DNA of 64,000 nucleotides from positions 62,001 to 126,000 of the forward strand of contig CAZEDM010000005.1 of the NCBI GenBank assembly GCA_964511075.1, in the 5' to 3' direction. The notes under the pieces were generated by a model. The model did not search any database. It saw only the letters and a program-made list of their open reading frames with translations, and was not told where the DNA came from. This DNA is from CAZEDM01 sp964511075. Its GTDB lineage: Bacteria > Zixibacteria > MSB-5A5 > RBG-16-43-9. Below, one piece after another: positions 33,285 through 41,965 of this stretch. Made by a program: the position numbers and the translations under genes. The stretch's first letter is position 1, and each line of letters begins with the position of its first letter.

Positions 33285-34264
33285 TAGTAACCAGGACTCC
33301 AGTAAGGATACCTTTGGGTGGAGGGGGAACGGACCTCCCCTCCTATTACACCCAGTATGGAGGATTCTTAATCAGCGCAGCCATAGATAGATACATCTAC
33401 ATAACTTTAAACAAAAGGTTTGAAAAATCTATCCGGGTCAGCTACTCACAGACCGAGATAGTAGATTCGGTAGAGGAGATAAAACACCCCATTGTCAGGG
33501 AAGCATTGAAATTATTGAAAATCGACTCAGGTATTGAGATAACCTCAATCGCTGATATACCCTCTAATACCGGATTAGGGAGCTCTTCTGCTTTTACTGT
33601 GGGGCTTTTGAACACTCTCCACACCTTCAAGAATGAGAAGGTGGATACTAAAGATTTAGCTGAGGAAGCCTGTTATATAGAGATCGAGCTTTTAAAAGAG
33701 CCTATCGGGAAACAGGACCAGTACTTAGCCGCCTTCGGAGGGATAATCTGTCTGGACATTGACCGCTTGGGCAGTGTGAAAGTATTGCCACTAAAACCTT
33801 CCGAGGATGCTTTAGACCAGTTGGAGAGTAATACCCTGCTTTTCTATACCGGCATAAGGAGGTCTGCTTCTGAGGTTTTGGGTTCTCAGAACAAAGGCGC
33901 CAGCCAGAACCAAGATCAGGTCATTCAGGGTATGCATCAGATAAAAAAGATCGGTTTGGAGATAAAAGAGGCCTTTGAGAGGGAAGATCTGGAGAGGTTT
34001 GGAAACCTTTTGGACCTGCACTGGCAGACCAAGAAAACCCTCTCAAACAAAATCTCCCAGGAAAGGATTGACCAGTGGTATGAGATTGCAAAAGAACACG
34101 GTGCCCTGGGAGGAAAACTCATGGGTGCAGGTGGTGGTGGATTCTTTATGTTTTTCTGTAATAATGGTAAAAACGGTTTCAGAAAGATAATGGAACGGGA
34201 GGGTTTAAAGGAGATGAGATTTAGATTGGATTTCGAAGGTTCAAAGGTTTTGATAAATATCTAA
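33281..34264 (+). CDS. hddA: D-glycero-alpha-D-manno-heptose-7-phosphate kinase (HddA-like GHMP kinase)
   Basis: A 327-residue GHMP kinase. It opens with VTRTPVRIPLGGGGTDLPSY, the HddA signature. The ATP loop GLGSSSAFTVG lies near 104-114, EPIGKQDQYLAAFGG near 143-157, and the C-terminal motif GGKLMGAGGGGFFMFF near 281-296. It phosphorylates D,D-heptose 7-phosphate at C1. It overlaps hddC by 4 bases (ATGA). Confidence 0.9.
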   Translation: MIVTRTPVRIPLGGGGTDLPSYYTQYGGFLISAAIDRYIYITLNKRFEKSIRVSYSQTEIVDSVEEIKHPIVREALKLLKIDSGIEITSIADIPSNTGLGSSSAFTVGLLNTLHTFKNEKVDTKDLAEEACYIEIELLKEPIGKQDQYLAAFGGIICLDIDRLGSVKVLPLKPSEDALDQLESNTLLFYTGIRRSASEVLGSQNKGASQNQDQVIQGMHQIKKIGLEIKEAFEREDLERFGNLLDLHWQTKKTLSNKISQERIDQWYEIAKEHGALGGKLMGAGGGGFFMFFCNNGKNGFRKIMEREGLKEMRFRLDFEGSKVLINI

Positions 34265-34275
34265 AAGGAGGGAAA

Positions 34276-34929
34276 ATGATAGAGAGCAAAACCTTAATCC
34301 AGCCTACTGCCTCCGAGAAAAAGCTTATAAACAAAGCTTTCATCGAATCATACCTGGAGGATATGAAGGAAATTGTGGATAGGCTGGACAAAGGGAAGAT
34401 CGATCGGATAATCGAACTTCTTTTCTCTGCCTGGAAAGAAGGCAAAACCGTCTTCGTTATGGGTAACGGTGGCTCTGCTTCGACTGCGACTCATCTTGCC
34501 TGCGATCTGGCAAAATGCACCATCGTCGAGGGGAAAAGAAGGTTCAAGGTAATCTGCCTGAACGATAATATCCCGCTGATGAGCGCCCTTATAAACGATA
34601 ACGGTTTCGATAATCTCTTCTCTGAACAGCTTAGGAATCTGATGCAGAGAAATGATTACCTGATAAGCTTCTCCGTGCATGGAGGAGAGGGCAAGGACAA
34701 AGCCGGACTCTGGTCCCAGAACCTTCTGAAAGCTATGCACCTGGCCAAGGAGGAATATCAGGCAACCTTAATCGGATTCTCCGGATTCGAGGGAGGGGCG
34801 ATGAAAGATATGGCAGACGAGTGCCTGGTGGTACCATTTAATTCTACTCCTCAGGTAGAGTCATTTCATCTGGCTATGGAGCATCTTGTCTGCAACTGCT
34901 TAAAGAAGAAGATAGAGGAATATGAATAG
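34276..34929 (+). CDS. gmhA: Sedoheptulose 7-phosphate isomerase (GmhA-like, SIS domain)
   Basis: A 217-residue SIS-domain protein. Residues 55-70 (FVMGNGGSASTATHLACD) are the phosphosugar-binding signature. SFSVHGGEGKDKAG occupies the place of the second loop. A C-terminal SFHLAMEHLVCNCL helix closes the fold. It converts sedoheptulose 7-phosphate to D-glycero-D-manno-heptose 7-phosphate, the entry step. ATG with AAAGGAGGG upstream. Overlaps gmhB by 8 bases. Confidence 0.88.
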   Translation: MIESKTLIQPTASEKKLINKAFIESYLEDMKEIVDRLDKGKIDRIIELLFSAWKEGKTVFVMGNGGSASTATHLACDLAKCTIVEGKRRFKVICLNDNIPLMSALINDNGFDNLFSEQLRNLMQRNDYLISFSVHGGEGKDKAGLWSQNLLKAMHLAKEEYQATLIGFSGFEGGAMKDMADECLVVPFNSTPQVESFHLAMEHLVCNCLKKKIEEYE

Positions 34930-35533
34930 GGCAGTTTTCTTAGATAGAGATGGAGTTATAAACCAGATAATCTATCATCAGGATATTGGGGTTTTGGATA
35001 CCCCTTTTCATCCTTCACAGTTCAAGCTTTTGCCGGGGGTGGAAAAAGCCTTGAGAAAGATAAATCGCCTGGGGTTAAAAGCAGTACTGGTATCTAACCA
35101 GCCGGGTGTGGCAAAAAAGCACATGAGCCTGAAGGACTTTCATAAGATAGACCAGAGGATGAGAGAGGATTTAGCTAAAAAGAAAGTAAAATTGGATGCA
35201 GTCTATTATTGTCTGCATCATCCACAGGGGGGTGATAAAAGGTTTAAGAAAAATTGTGTCTGCAGAAAACCGAAGCCTGGATTACTACTTAAGGCTGCCA
35301 AGGAGCAGAAGCTCGACTTGAGTCACTCATATATGATCGGCGATAGCCTAACAGATATACAGGCGGGCAAATCTGCCGGCTGTATGACTTTTCTTTTGGG
35401 AAATCATAAATGTGACTTATGTAAGCTGATGGAGGAAAGGAACACTAAGCCGGATTTTATCGTCAGAGACTTATACCAGGCAGTCAAGTTAATAGAAAAA
35501 AATGAGGGGGAAAAAGATGGAACTCTATATTGA
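34922..35533 (+). CDS. gmhB: D-glycero-D-manno-heptose 1,7-bisphosphate phosphatase (GmhB-like HAD)
   Basis: A 203-residue HAD phosphatase. Motif I is FLDRDGVIN (D8, D10), motif II VSNQPG near 59, motif III CRKPKPG near 117 and motif IV GDSLTDIQAG near 139-148. A zinc-binding loop C-x-H...C-x-C is visible in YYCLHHPQGG and NCVCRKP, as in GmhB. It removes the 7-phosphate from heptose 1,7-bisphosphate. With gmhA, hddA and hddC it completes the GDP-heptose pathway. Confidence 0.9.
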   Translation: MNRAVFLDRDGVINQIIYHQDIGVLDTPFHPSQFKLLPGVEKALRKINRLGLKAVLVSNQPGVAKKHMSLKDFHKIDQRMREDLAKKKVKLDAVYYCLHHPQGGDKRFKKNCVCRKPKPGLLLKAAKEQKLDLSHSYMIGDSLTDIQAGKSAGCMTFLLGNHKCDLCKLMEERNTKPDFIVRDLYQAVKLIEKNEGEKDGTLY

Positions 35534-36239
35534 TACCGCTAATATCCGGGATATAAAAGAATCGCTATCCTGGGGCTGCATCTCCGGAGCGACTACCAAT
35601 CCCAAGATCATGTCCAATGAAAAAGAGGAGTATAGCTTCAAGGAGAAGATTTTAGAAATTGTGGAACTGGTCAAGAACCCGGTTAGCGTTGAGGTGACTG
35701 AGGAGAATTACCAGGAAATGGTCCAGGAGGCGAAGACCTATGCTTCCTGGGATGAGAAGATCGTGATTAAAATCCCCATGGGGATTGAGGGTTTAAAAGC
35801 TGTGACTCAGCTGGAAAAGTGCGAAGGAGTCAAGACCAACGTCACCGCTATTATGGCAACTAATCAGGCTGTCCTGGCCGCATTATCCGGAGCCTCCTAT
35901 GCCAGTATCTTCTATGGAAGGATCTCCGATATGGGCTATGATCCGGTGCAGGTCATAAGGGAAACCTCGGCTCTGTACAGGGAGTTGAATATTCACACCA
36001 AGCTGATCGTGGGAAGCATACGCACGATTTTAGATGTCAATAAAGCCTTTTTGGCTGGTGCGGACATAGTCACAGTTCCCTTCCCCATTTTAAAGAAGAT
36101 GACCCAGAATCCTAAGACCGAGGAGACCGTAAAAGAGTTCAACTCCATCTGGAAGGAGATGAAGGAAAGAGGGTTGATAAAACTGGAGGAGGAAGCCCCG
36201 TCCAGGAAGTTAACCCTGGCCAAGGCTTTGAAGGTATGA
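35517..36239 (+). CDS. Transaldolase (FSA/TalC small family)
   Basis: A 240-residue TIM-barrel aldolase. It begins MELYIDTANIRDIKES, has SGATTNPKI near 24-32, the Schiff-base lysine at residue 85 in IVIKIPMGIEG, NVTAIM near 107, FYGRISDMGYD near 133 and the VTVPFP segment near 181. Length and the lysine position match the small fructose-6-phosphate aldolase/transaldolase family. In this context it could supply sedoheptulose 7-phosphate, the GmhA substrate. The start at 35517 follows AGGGGG by 6 bases and overlaps gmhB by 17 bases. A frame open five codons further upstream is less likely. Confidence 0.88.
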   Translation: MELYIDTANIRDIKESLSWGCISGATTNPKIMSNEKEEYSFKEKILEIVELVKNPVSVEVTEENYQEMVQEAKTYASWDEKIVIKIPMGIEGLKAVTQLEKCEGVKTNVTAIMATNQAVLAALSGASYASIFYGRISDMGYDPVQVIRETSALYRELNIHTKLIVGSIRTILDVNKAFLAGADIVTVPFPILKKMTQNPKTEETVKEFNSIWKEMKERGLIKLEEEAPSRKLTLAKALKV

Positions 36240-37336
36240 GGATAGCCTTTATCGGACAGAAAGGGATACCTGCTACCTATGGAGGGATAGAGGACTTTAC
36301 CGAAAAGGTGGCACTCAGGCTTTCTCAAAGAGGTCACCAGGTTACAGTCTATTGCAGACCTTACTATACCCGGACGGATGGGGATTATAAAGGCGTTGTT
36401 TTGAAGAAGATAAAAAGCATAAAGACCAAACATTTTGATGCTATCTCCCATACTCTATTCTCCAGCCTGGATGCACTATCTGGGGAATTTGACGTGATTA
36501 ACTATCAGGGTATAGGTCCTTCCTCTTTGTCCTTTCTCCCCAGGTTAAAAAGAAAATCCAAGGTGGTGGTAACCATTCACAGCCTGGACTGGAAAAGAAA
36601 CAAGTGGAACCCTTTGGCTAAAACCCTTCTTAGGATGGCAGAGTATCCCTCTGTGTTTTTCCCGCATAAAGTAGCTACCGTCTCGGATGAGTTGAAAAAA
36701 TATTTAGAGGTAAGATTTAAAAAGAAGATCTTCAAGTTTACTCCCGGAATTGATTCACCGAACTATAGGAAACCACAAAAAATCAAAAAATTCGGATTGG
36801 AAAAAGATAAGTTCGTCTTGTTCCTGGGAAGATTAGTCCCGGAAAAGGGCTGTCACTATCTATTGGAGGCTTTTAAAGGCCTGAATACGGATTTTAAGCT
36901 CTTTGTTGCCGGGAATGGCTTTTTCTCAGAGAATTATCTAAAGAAGCTTCATCAGTATAAAAACGATAAGATAATGTTCGGGGGTTTTGTGGAAAATGAT
37001 GTCCTGGAAGAGCTTTTCTCCAACGCCTATTTATACGTTCTGCCTTCGGAGGTGGAGGGCGTCCCTCAGACCCTTCTCCAGGCTTTGAGTTACGGAAGAT
37101 GCGTCTTAGCCAGTGACATCCCTGAAAATAGGGAGGTTATGGGAAAGTGGGGTTTTAATTTCAGGAATAAAGATGTAACAGACTTAAATCAGCGCCTAAG
37201 TCTTCTCTTGAATAACGATGAATTGGTCCTCAAGGGACAGAATCAGAGAAGTGATTATGTTAAATCAAGATACTCCTGGGATAAAACCGCTGACGACCTG
37301 GAGAGGCTTTTTACTCAATGTGTGGAGATGAAGTAA
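36236..37336 (+). CDS. GT4-family glycosyltransferase (DUF1972/rhamnosyltransferase-like N-domain)
   Basis: A 366-residue GT-B enzyme. The N-terminus MRIAFIGQKGIPATYGGIED followed by FTEKVALRLSQRGH matches the DUF1972 group found in beta-1,4-rhamnosyltransferases such as WchF. The C-domain has FLGRLVPEKGCHYLLEAF, VAGNGFFSENY and LPSEVEGVPQTLLQALSYGR. Rhamnose as the donor sugar would fit the dTDP-rhamnose operon in the window, but this is inference. It overlaps the transaldolase by 4 bases and its stop overlaps the next start (TAATG). Confidence 0.85.
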   Translation: MRIAFIGQKGIPATYGGIEDFTEKVALRLSQRGHQVTVYCRPYYTRTDGDYKGVVLKKIKSIKTKHFDAISHTLFSSLDALSGEFDVINYQGIGPSSLSFLPRLKRKSKVVVTIHSLDWKRNKWNPLAKTLLRMAEYPSVFFPHKVATVSDELKKYLEVRFKKKIFKFTPGIDSPNYRKPQKIKKFGLEKDKFVLFLGRLVPEKGCHYLLEAFKGLNTDFKLFVAGNGFFSENYLKKLHQYKNDKIMFGGFVENDVLEELFSNAYLYVLPSEVEGVPQTLLQALSYGRCVLASDIPENREVMGKWGFNFRNKDVTDLNQRLSLLLNNDELVLKGQNQRSDYVKSRYSWDKTADDLERLFTQCVEMK

Positions 37337-38886
37337 TGAGTAGAAAAGCGGTTTACCTGTTTTCGTTCCTATGGCTGTTTGCCTATCTATCAGCACAAGC
37401 TGGTCAGATGGAAACAGTGCCGGTAGGCGACAAAAGCTATGAGTGGATTTATGATTACATAGATAAGTTATATCTGAGAGGCTATTTTAAAGAGATTCAC
37501 ATCGGGACCAAGCCTTATTATCGCGGCGATATCGCCAAGGCCCTTATCGACCTGAGAAAGAAAATCGAAAGTGAAAACCTCAAGCTCGGCCCCTTTGAAA
37601 AATATCTTTTCCACCAGTTAGAGGACGAGTTCGAGCCGGAGATGGTAAGCCTGGAGAAGAGAAAAAGACTGAAAGGGGGATTGGATTTTCTGGAGAACTC
37701 CAGGCTGATCTCCAACAGGAAATCCATCTTCCATGAGTCTTTCCTCCCCTATCTGCAGGCGGATATCGGAGATAATTTCTCCCTGCTCTGCCGCTACAGT
37801 ATAGACGAAGGCTTAGCCAAGGATTCCACCTACACTGGTAAGGTCTGGAGAGGCTTTGCCGGAGATGCGGCTCAGGCTTATCTCTCTTTTAAGCTTCCCT
37901 ATTTCAATTTATTCATAGGTCGGGAGAACCTCTCCTGGGGACAGAGCAGGCTCTCTCCTTTGATCCTCTCCCCCAATTCAGCTTCTATGGATATGCTTAA
38001 GCTTCAGGGGGAGTGGAGCTTTTTTAAGCTGAGCTCCTTTTTCGCCCAGCTTGACCCTGTTACAGTCTCTGAGAGTGCTGGAACTATTAGATATCGGAGA
38101 TACCTTTCTGCTCATAGATTCAGCTTCAAGCTGAAAAGCTTACTGGAGCTGGGTTTCTCTGAGACGGTGATCTATGGTGGCAAGGACAGGTGGTTTGAGC
38201 TTTACTATCTTAATCCCCTGTTATGGTTTCATGCCTCCCAGCTGAATGAAAACGAGGATGATAACACCTTCCTAGGATTGGATTTCAACTTCTCCCCTTT
38301 AAGAAGACTCCTCTTGTATGGAGAGTTTTTGATAGACGATTTTCAGATAGAAAAAAAGAGCGCCTCAGACAGAGAACCAAATGAGCTGGGATACTCCTTG
38401 GGGTTGAAGTTGGCCGATTTCCTGGGGTTGAACGGCTCTGAGCTTGATTTAGAATACTTGAGAATAAACAACCGGACTTACAACCAAAAAAATCCCTGGA
38501 ATAGATACCTCTACAAAAATAAACTCATTGGAAGCCCTTTAGGTCCGGATGCTGACGATCTCTTTCTCTCTATGGGTGGATATCTGGGAAAAGGATTGCA
38601 GGCGAAAATCTCCTATGAGCATATCCGCCAAGGTGAGGGAAAAGTTACCTCAGAATGGGATGAGCCCTGGCTCTCTATAGAGGATTATAAGGAGAGCTTC
38701 CCCAGCGGTATTGTGGAGAAGACTGATAAATTCCAGCTCTGGCTGGATTATAATTTCAAAAACATATTTAGAGCTGATCTCTCTTTTGATTATGCCGTAA
38801 TCTCTAATTTAGAAAATATTTCAGGTTCAGATGAGAAATTTTATGGGTTTTCAATTCTGCTACATTATCATTTTGTGAAAAAATAG
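37336..38886 (+). CDS. Wzi-family capsule assembly outer-membrane protein (second copy)
   Basis: A protein of about 516 residues, homologous to that at 4861-6408. It has a signal peptide (KAVYLFSFLWLFAYLSAQAG), an N-terminal helical domain with PYYRGDIAKALIDLRKK, and a beta-barrel part with IGRENLSWGQSRLSPLILSP, YYLNPLLWFHASQLNE, GEFLIDDFQ and DADDLFLS. The start at 37336 was chosen for GGAG 8 bases upstream and for the signal peptide. Two Wzi proteins 32 kb apart in one polysaccharide region suggest two attachment or export events or an old locus duplication. Confidence 0.87.
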   Translation: MSRKAVYLFSFLWLFAYLSAQAGQMETVPVGDKSYEWIYDYIDKLYLRGYFKEIHIGTKPYYRGDIAKALIDLRKKIESENLKLGPFEKYLFHQLEDEFEPEMVSLEKRKRLKGGLDFLENSRLISNRKSIFHESFLPYLQADIGDNFSLLCRYSIDEGLAKDSTYTGKVWRGFAGDAAQAYLSFKLPYFNLFIGRENLSWGQSRLSPLILSPNSASMDMLKLQGEWSFFKLSSFFAQLDPVTVSESAGTIRYRRYLSAHRFSFKLKSLLELGFSETVIYGGKDRWFELYYLNPLLWFHASQLNENEDDNTFLGLDFNFSPLRRLLLYGEFLIDDFQIEKKSASDREPNELGYSLGLKLADFLGLNGSELDLEYLRINNRTYNQKNPWNRYLYKNKLIGSPLGPDADDLFLSMGGYLGKGLQAKISYEHIRQGEGKVTSEWDEPWLSIEDYKESFPSGIVEKTDKFQLWLDYNFKNIFRADLSFDYAVISNLENISGSDEKFYGFSILLHYHFVKK

Positions 38887-38895
38887 GGGGACAAT

Positions 38896-40293
38896 ATGAT
38901 AAGGGGCAATGAATCTTTCTATAAAAAACTGCATTTTTTATTCGACCTTTTTCTCACCGTCATAGCCTTATACCTATCCTTATATCTGGGAAGCCAGGAC
39001 CTGTTTGTGGAGGATAGCTACATCCACAAGCTTCTGCTCTTTATCCTTCCAATCTGGAGCTTCTTTTTCTTAACTGACCAGAGAGCCTATAGATACAGCC
39101 ATATCCCCTTGACCCGGATATTCAAAAATCTTTTTCCTCCTTTTTTGAAAAGCTCTTCTATTCTTGTTCTGATCCTTCACATCTCAAACTCCCTTAACCA
39201 GAGTCTCGGGATGTTAATTCTATTTTTCAGTTTTAATCTTTTGTTCTTATCTGTTTTCAGGGGAGCGATAAAGCTCCTGCTGAAGATAAAAAATTCGAAC
39301 GGAAATCATCTGCAGAATATCCTGGTGGTGGGAACCGGCAGCCTGGCACAGGATTTTATCCGGAAAGCAAAAGAGAACAAGGACTGGAAAATAAAGATAT
39401 TGGGTGTTTTAGATTGGGAAAAAAACCAGAAGGGGAAATTCCTTCAGGGGGTCCAGGTAATTGGGGTCTTGGAGGATTTGCCCCGGCTCATCAAGAACAA
39501 ACATATCGATTACATAGTCTATGCCGTGTCTAGAAGATTTTTGAACATTATAGAGAAAAGCATCTCCCTCTGCGAGAAGATGGGTGTCTCAACCTGCATC
39601 CTGGCGGATTATTTCCCCAACAGAGTCTCCAGGCAGAAGCTCTTCACCTTTGAGGATAAACCTTTCATCTTCAACTCCTATGCTCCTCTAAAAGAGCAAG
39701 GGGTCTGGCTGAAGGAGATATTGGACCGGGCCCTGTCTTTCATCCTGATTATCCTTTCCTCGCCCCTGTTACTCTTGATTACGTTTTTAATCAGGATCAG
39801 CTCCAAGGGACCTGTTCTCTTCAAGCAGCAAAGGGTGGGTTTAAATGGAAAAAGATTTACCCTGTATAAATTCCGGACTATGGTGGAGAACGCGGAGAAG
39901 CTCAAAGATGCCCTTCTGGATAAAAATGAGATGCAAGGGCCGGTTTTCAAGATCAAACAGGACCCCAGGATAACCAGGCTGGGCAGGTTTTTAAGGAAAA
40001 CCAGCCTGGATGAGCTGCCCCAGCTTTTCAATGTCCTTTACGGGGATATGTCCCTGGTGGGTCCCCGGCCTCCTCTGCCAGAGGAGGTAAGCCAGTATGA
40101 CCTGTGGCATAGAAGAAGGCTCAGCATGAAGCCGGGGCTAACCTGTCTCTGGCAGGTGAACGGCAGAAACAAGATTAACTTTGAGAAATGGATGAGGCTG
40201 GACTTAGAATATATAGATAACTGGTCCTTGTTCCTGGACCTTAAGATTCTGCTTAAAACCATCCCTGCGGTTCTATCTGGAAGCGGGGTTTAA
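38896..40293 (+). CDS. Undecaprenyl-phosphate sugar phosphotransferase (WbaP/exopolysaccharide initiating enzyme)
   Basis: A 465-residue polyprenyl glycosylphosphotransferase. Residues 10-130 contain four membrane helices. Residues 140-260 form a CoA-binding-like Rossmann domain (ILVVGTGSLAQDFIRKA). A re-entrant helix lies near 285-305. The catalytic domain has FKQQRVGLNGKRFTLYKFRT, RLGRFLRKTSLDELPQLFNV and SLVGPRPPLP. It transfers a sugar 1-phosphate to undecaprenyl phosphate and starts repeat-unit synthesis at the inner membrane. This is the only initiating enzyme in the window. Confidence 0.93.
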   Translation: MIRGNESFYKKLHFLFDLFLTVIALYLSLYLGSQDLFVEDSYIHKLLLFILPIWSFFFLTDQRAYRYSHIPLTRIFKNLFPPFLKSSSILVLILHISNSLNQSLGMLILFFSFNLLFLSVFRGAIKLLLKIKNSNGNHLQNILVVGTGSLAQDFIRKAKENKDWKIKILGVLDWEKNQKGKFLQGVQVIGVLEDLPRLIKNKHIDYIVYAVSRRFLNIIEKSISLCEKMGVSTCILADYFPNRVSRQKLFTFEDKPFIFNSYAPLKEQGVWLKEILDRALSFILIILSSPLLLLITFLIRISSKGPVLFKQQRVGLNGKRFTLYKFRTMVENAEKLKDALLDKNEMQGPVFKIKQDPRITRLGRFLRKTSLDELPQLFNVLYGDMSLVGPRPPLPEEVSQYDLWHRRRLSMKPGLTCLWQVNGRNKINFEKWMRLDLEYIDNWSLFLDLKILLKTIPAVLSGSGV

Positions 40294-40392
40294 AATAAGT
40301 TTGGGTAACGGTAATTAAAAGGTAACTTGTTTCCGATATAAGAAGAGAAGTGGCTTTTTCTTGTAAAAATTTTCTATGGAGGGATAATTAAG
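40294..40392 (+). other. Short intergenic gap before the barrel protein gene
   Basis: AT-rich, no ORF. It has a strong SD (ATGGAGGG) before the next ATG. The string CTTTTTCTTGTAAAAA near 40354-40369 recurs in nearly the same form near 56810-56824 upstream of the 57019 operon; its meaning is unknown. No convincing promoter or terminator. Confidence 0.4.
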
Positions 40393-41793
40393 ATGAAAAA
40401 GATAAAGATCATATTCTTTTCGGTTCTAATCGTTATAATGTCCTGGGCTAACCTTTCCTATTCCTATGATAATACGGGTTATGGTGCCAGAGCAACCGGT
40501 ATGGGCGCCTTTGTGGGACTGGCAGATGATCCCAGTGCTATCTTCTACAACCCCGCGGGAATTGCCCAACTGGAAAAACCTCAGTTTTATTTTATGTATG
40601 ATAAGAGGTCAAAATACACCCGGGGAGAGGATGAGAACCCTTACCTTTTATCCGGGGTGGGGGTTTATCCTTTGAACGAGAAGTTGAAACTCTATATGGG
40701 CGGAGGCCAGGAAGGTTCCTGGGCTGATCCCACTGGAATCGTGACCCATAACATTGGAATAATGGGTATGGCAGGATGGGTTATGCCCGATCTGTCCCTG
40801 GGATTTAATGGAAAATTCCTGTATAACTCGAATTATGGCAAGAAGAAGGGCTTTGATCTTGATTTAGGACTATTCTATCGGGTCTCTCCCAAGTTCTCCT
40901 TGGGGATAGCCCTGGAGAATGCATTAGCCTCGGATATGATCCCGGATAACGGCGACACGCTGGGATATGCGGTAAGGGAAGGTAAATTGGGCCTGGCTTA
41001 CCATTTTGATATGGAGAGGTACTCCACCATCTTAGCCTGGGATTTGAGACTGAAAAACTCGATGGAACCGGAAAACGAGAGCTTCACCTTAAGCTCCTTC
41101 GGAGTTGAGGAATGGATTTTGGCTGGCAGCGATTTGAGCTTTGGGTTAAGGGGTGGATATACCTTTGGAAAAGAATACGAACAGGACTTAAGTCAGCCCA
41201 GCTTCGGCTTCTCCATCCGATATGCAGGCGAAAGCCAGATCTTTCAGCTGGATTACAGCTTTCAGAAGTATCCCTATAAAAGCGATGAGAGCATTACCGG
41301 TGATCACCGGATCTCTTTCTCTATCTTGTTCGGAGGAGGCACAAACAACAATAAGCAGAGCTACGATCTCACCCGCTTAGAGTACCATGAAAGACCCATT
41401 CCTCAGATAATCACTCCGCAAAGAAAAATCGAGGAAAAAAGTCCGCCCAGCGATAATGATAACACTTTTGATCTTTCATCTTCCGTGGAGGAATTAACCT
41501 CCGGCAGAAACCGCTCCCTGATGTTCATGCTCAAGCCGGACCTGGAGGAGCAGATAGATTCCTGGAAGCTTTATATCTGCAAAGACAGGCCCCTGGGGTT
41601 CGAGAGTGCACAACTGCAGCCGCTTCTTCTGAAGACCGTGGAGGGAAGAGGCTTCCCCTCATCCGGTATCATCTGGGACTGCAGGTATAACGGGAAAAAG
41701 CTGGAAAAAGGAACCTATTATTATGCTCTGGAGATAATGGATACAAGCGGACAGCTCTCTTATAGCCAGTGGAAAACCTTTAAGCTGAAATAA
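40393..41793 (+). CDS. PorV/FadL-like outer-membrane beta-barrel protein with C-terminal beta domain
   Basis: A 466-residue exported protein. Signal peptide at residues 1-28. It then has NTGYGARATGMGAFVGLADD and PSAIFYNPAGIAQLEKPQ, the hallmark of PorV/PorQ and UPF0164/FadL-like barrels, and alternating strands to about residue 320 (ISFSILFGGG). After a low-complexity linker, residues 375-466 form an extra beta domain (LMFMLKPDLEEQIDSWKLYI and KLEKGTYYYALEIMDTSGQL) like the FlgD-type Ig end of FCB proteins. Possible roles are polymer export or attachment. It stands after the initiating transferase, before a strong terminator. Confidence 0.82.
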   Translation: MKKIKIIFFSVLIVIMSWANLSYSYDNTGYGARATGMGAFVGLADDPSAIFYNPAGIAQLEKPQFYFMYDKRSKYTRGEDENPYLLSGVGVYPLNEKLKLYMGGGQEGSWADPTGIVTHNIGIMGMAGWVMPDLSLGFNGKFLYNSNYGKKKGFDLDLGLFYRVSPKFSLGIALENALASDMIPDNGDTLGYAVREGKLGLAYHFDMERYSTILAWDLRLKNSMEPENESFTLSSFGVEEWILAGSDLSFGLRGGYTFGKEYEQDLSQPSFGFSIRYAGESQIFQLDYSFQKYPYKSDESITGDHRISFSILFGGGTNNNKQSYDLTRLEYHERPIPQIITPQRKIEEKSPPSDNDNTFDLSSSVEELTSGRNRSLMFMLKPDLEEQIDSWKLYICKDRPLGFESAQLQPLLLKTVEGRGFPSSGIIWDCRYNGKKLEKGTYYYALEIMDTSGQLSYSQWKTFKLK

Positions 41794-41831
41794 AATGTAG
41801 GGATGACCTGATAGGTTGCCCGATAGCGTAG

Positions 41832-41858
41832 GGGCAGAACATCGTTCTGCCCTTTTTT
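41832..41858 (+). terminator. Rho-independent terminator of the polysaccharide operon
   Basis: GGGCAGAAC (41832-41840), loop ATC, GTTCTGCCC (41844-41852), then TTTTTT. A perfect 9-bp GC-rich stem with U-tract on the plus strand, 38 bases after the barrel gene stop. Confidence 0.9.
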
Positions 41859-41868
41859 ATTTATGAGG

Positions 41869-41890
41869 TGTCAGGAGGTAACTCCTGACA
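41869..41890. repeat. Perfect hairpin between convergent genes
   Basis: TGTCAGGAG, a 4-base loop, CTCCTGACA. No T-tract follows on either strand, so it is not a standard terminator. It sits between the plus-strand terminator and the end of the amidase gene. Confidence 0.5.
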
Positions 41891-41965
41891 TCAGCATAAA
41901 TAGTTCTCAACTCCCAGTCCCAGATTTTCTCTGGACATTTTTATTCTACTTCTACATAACCTTGA

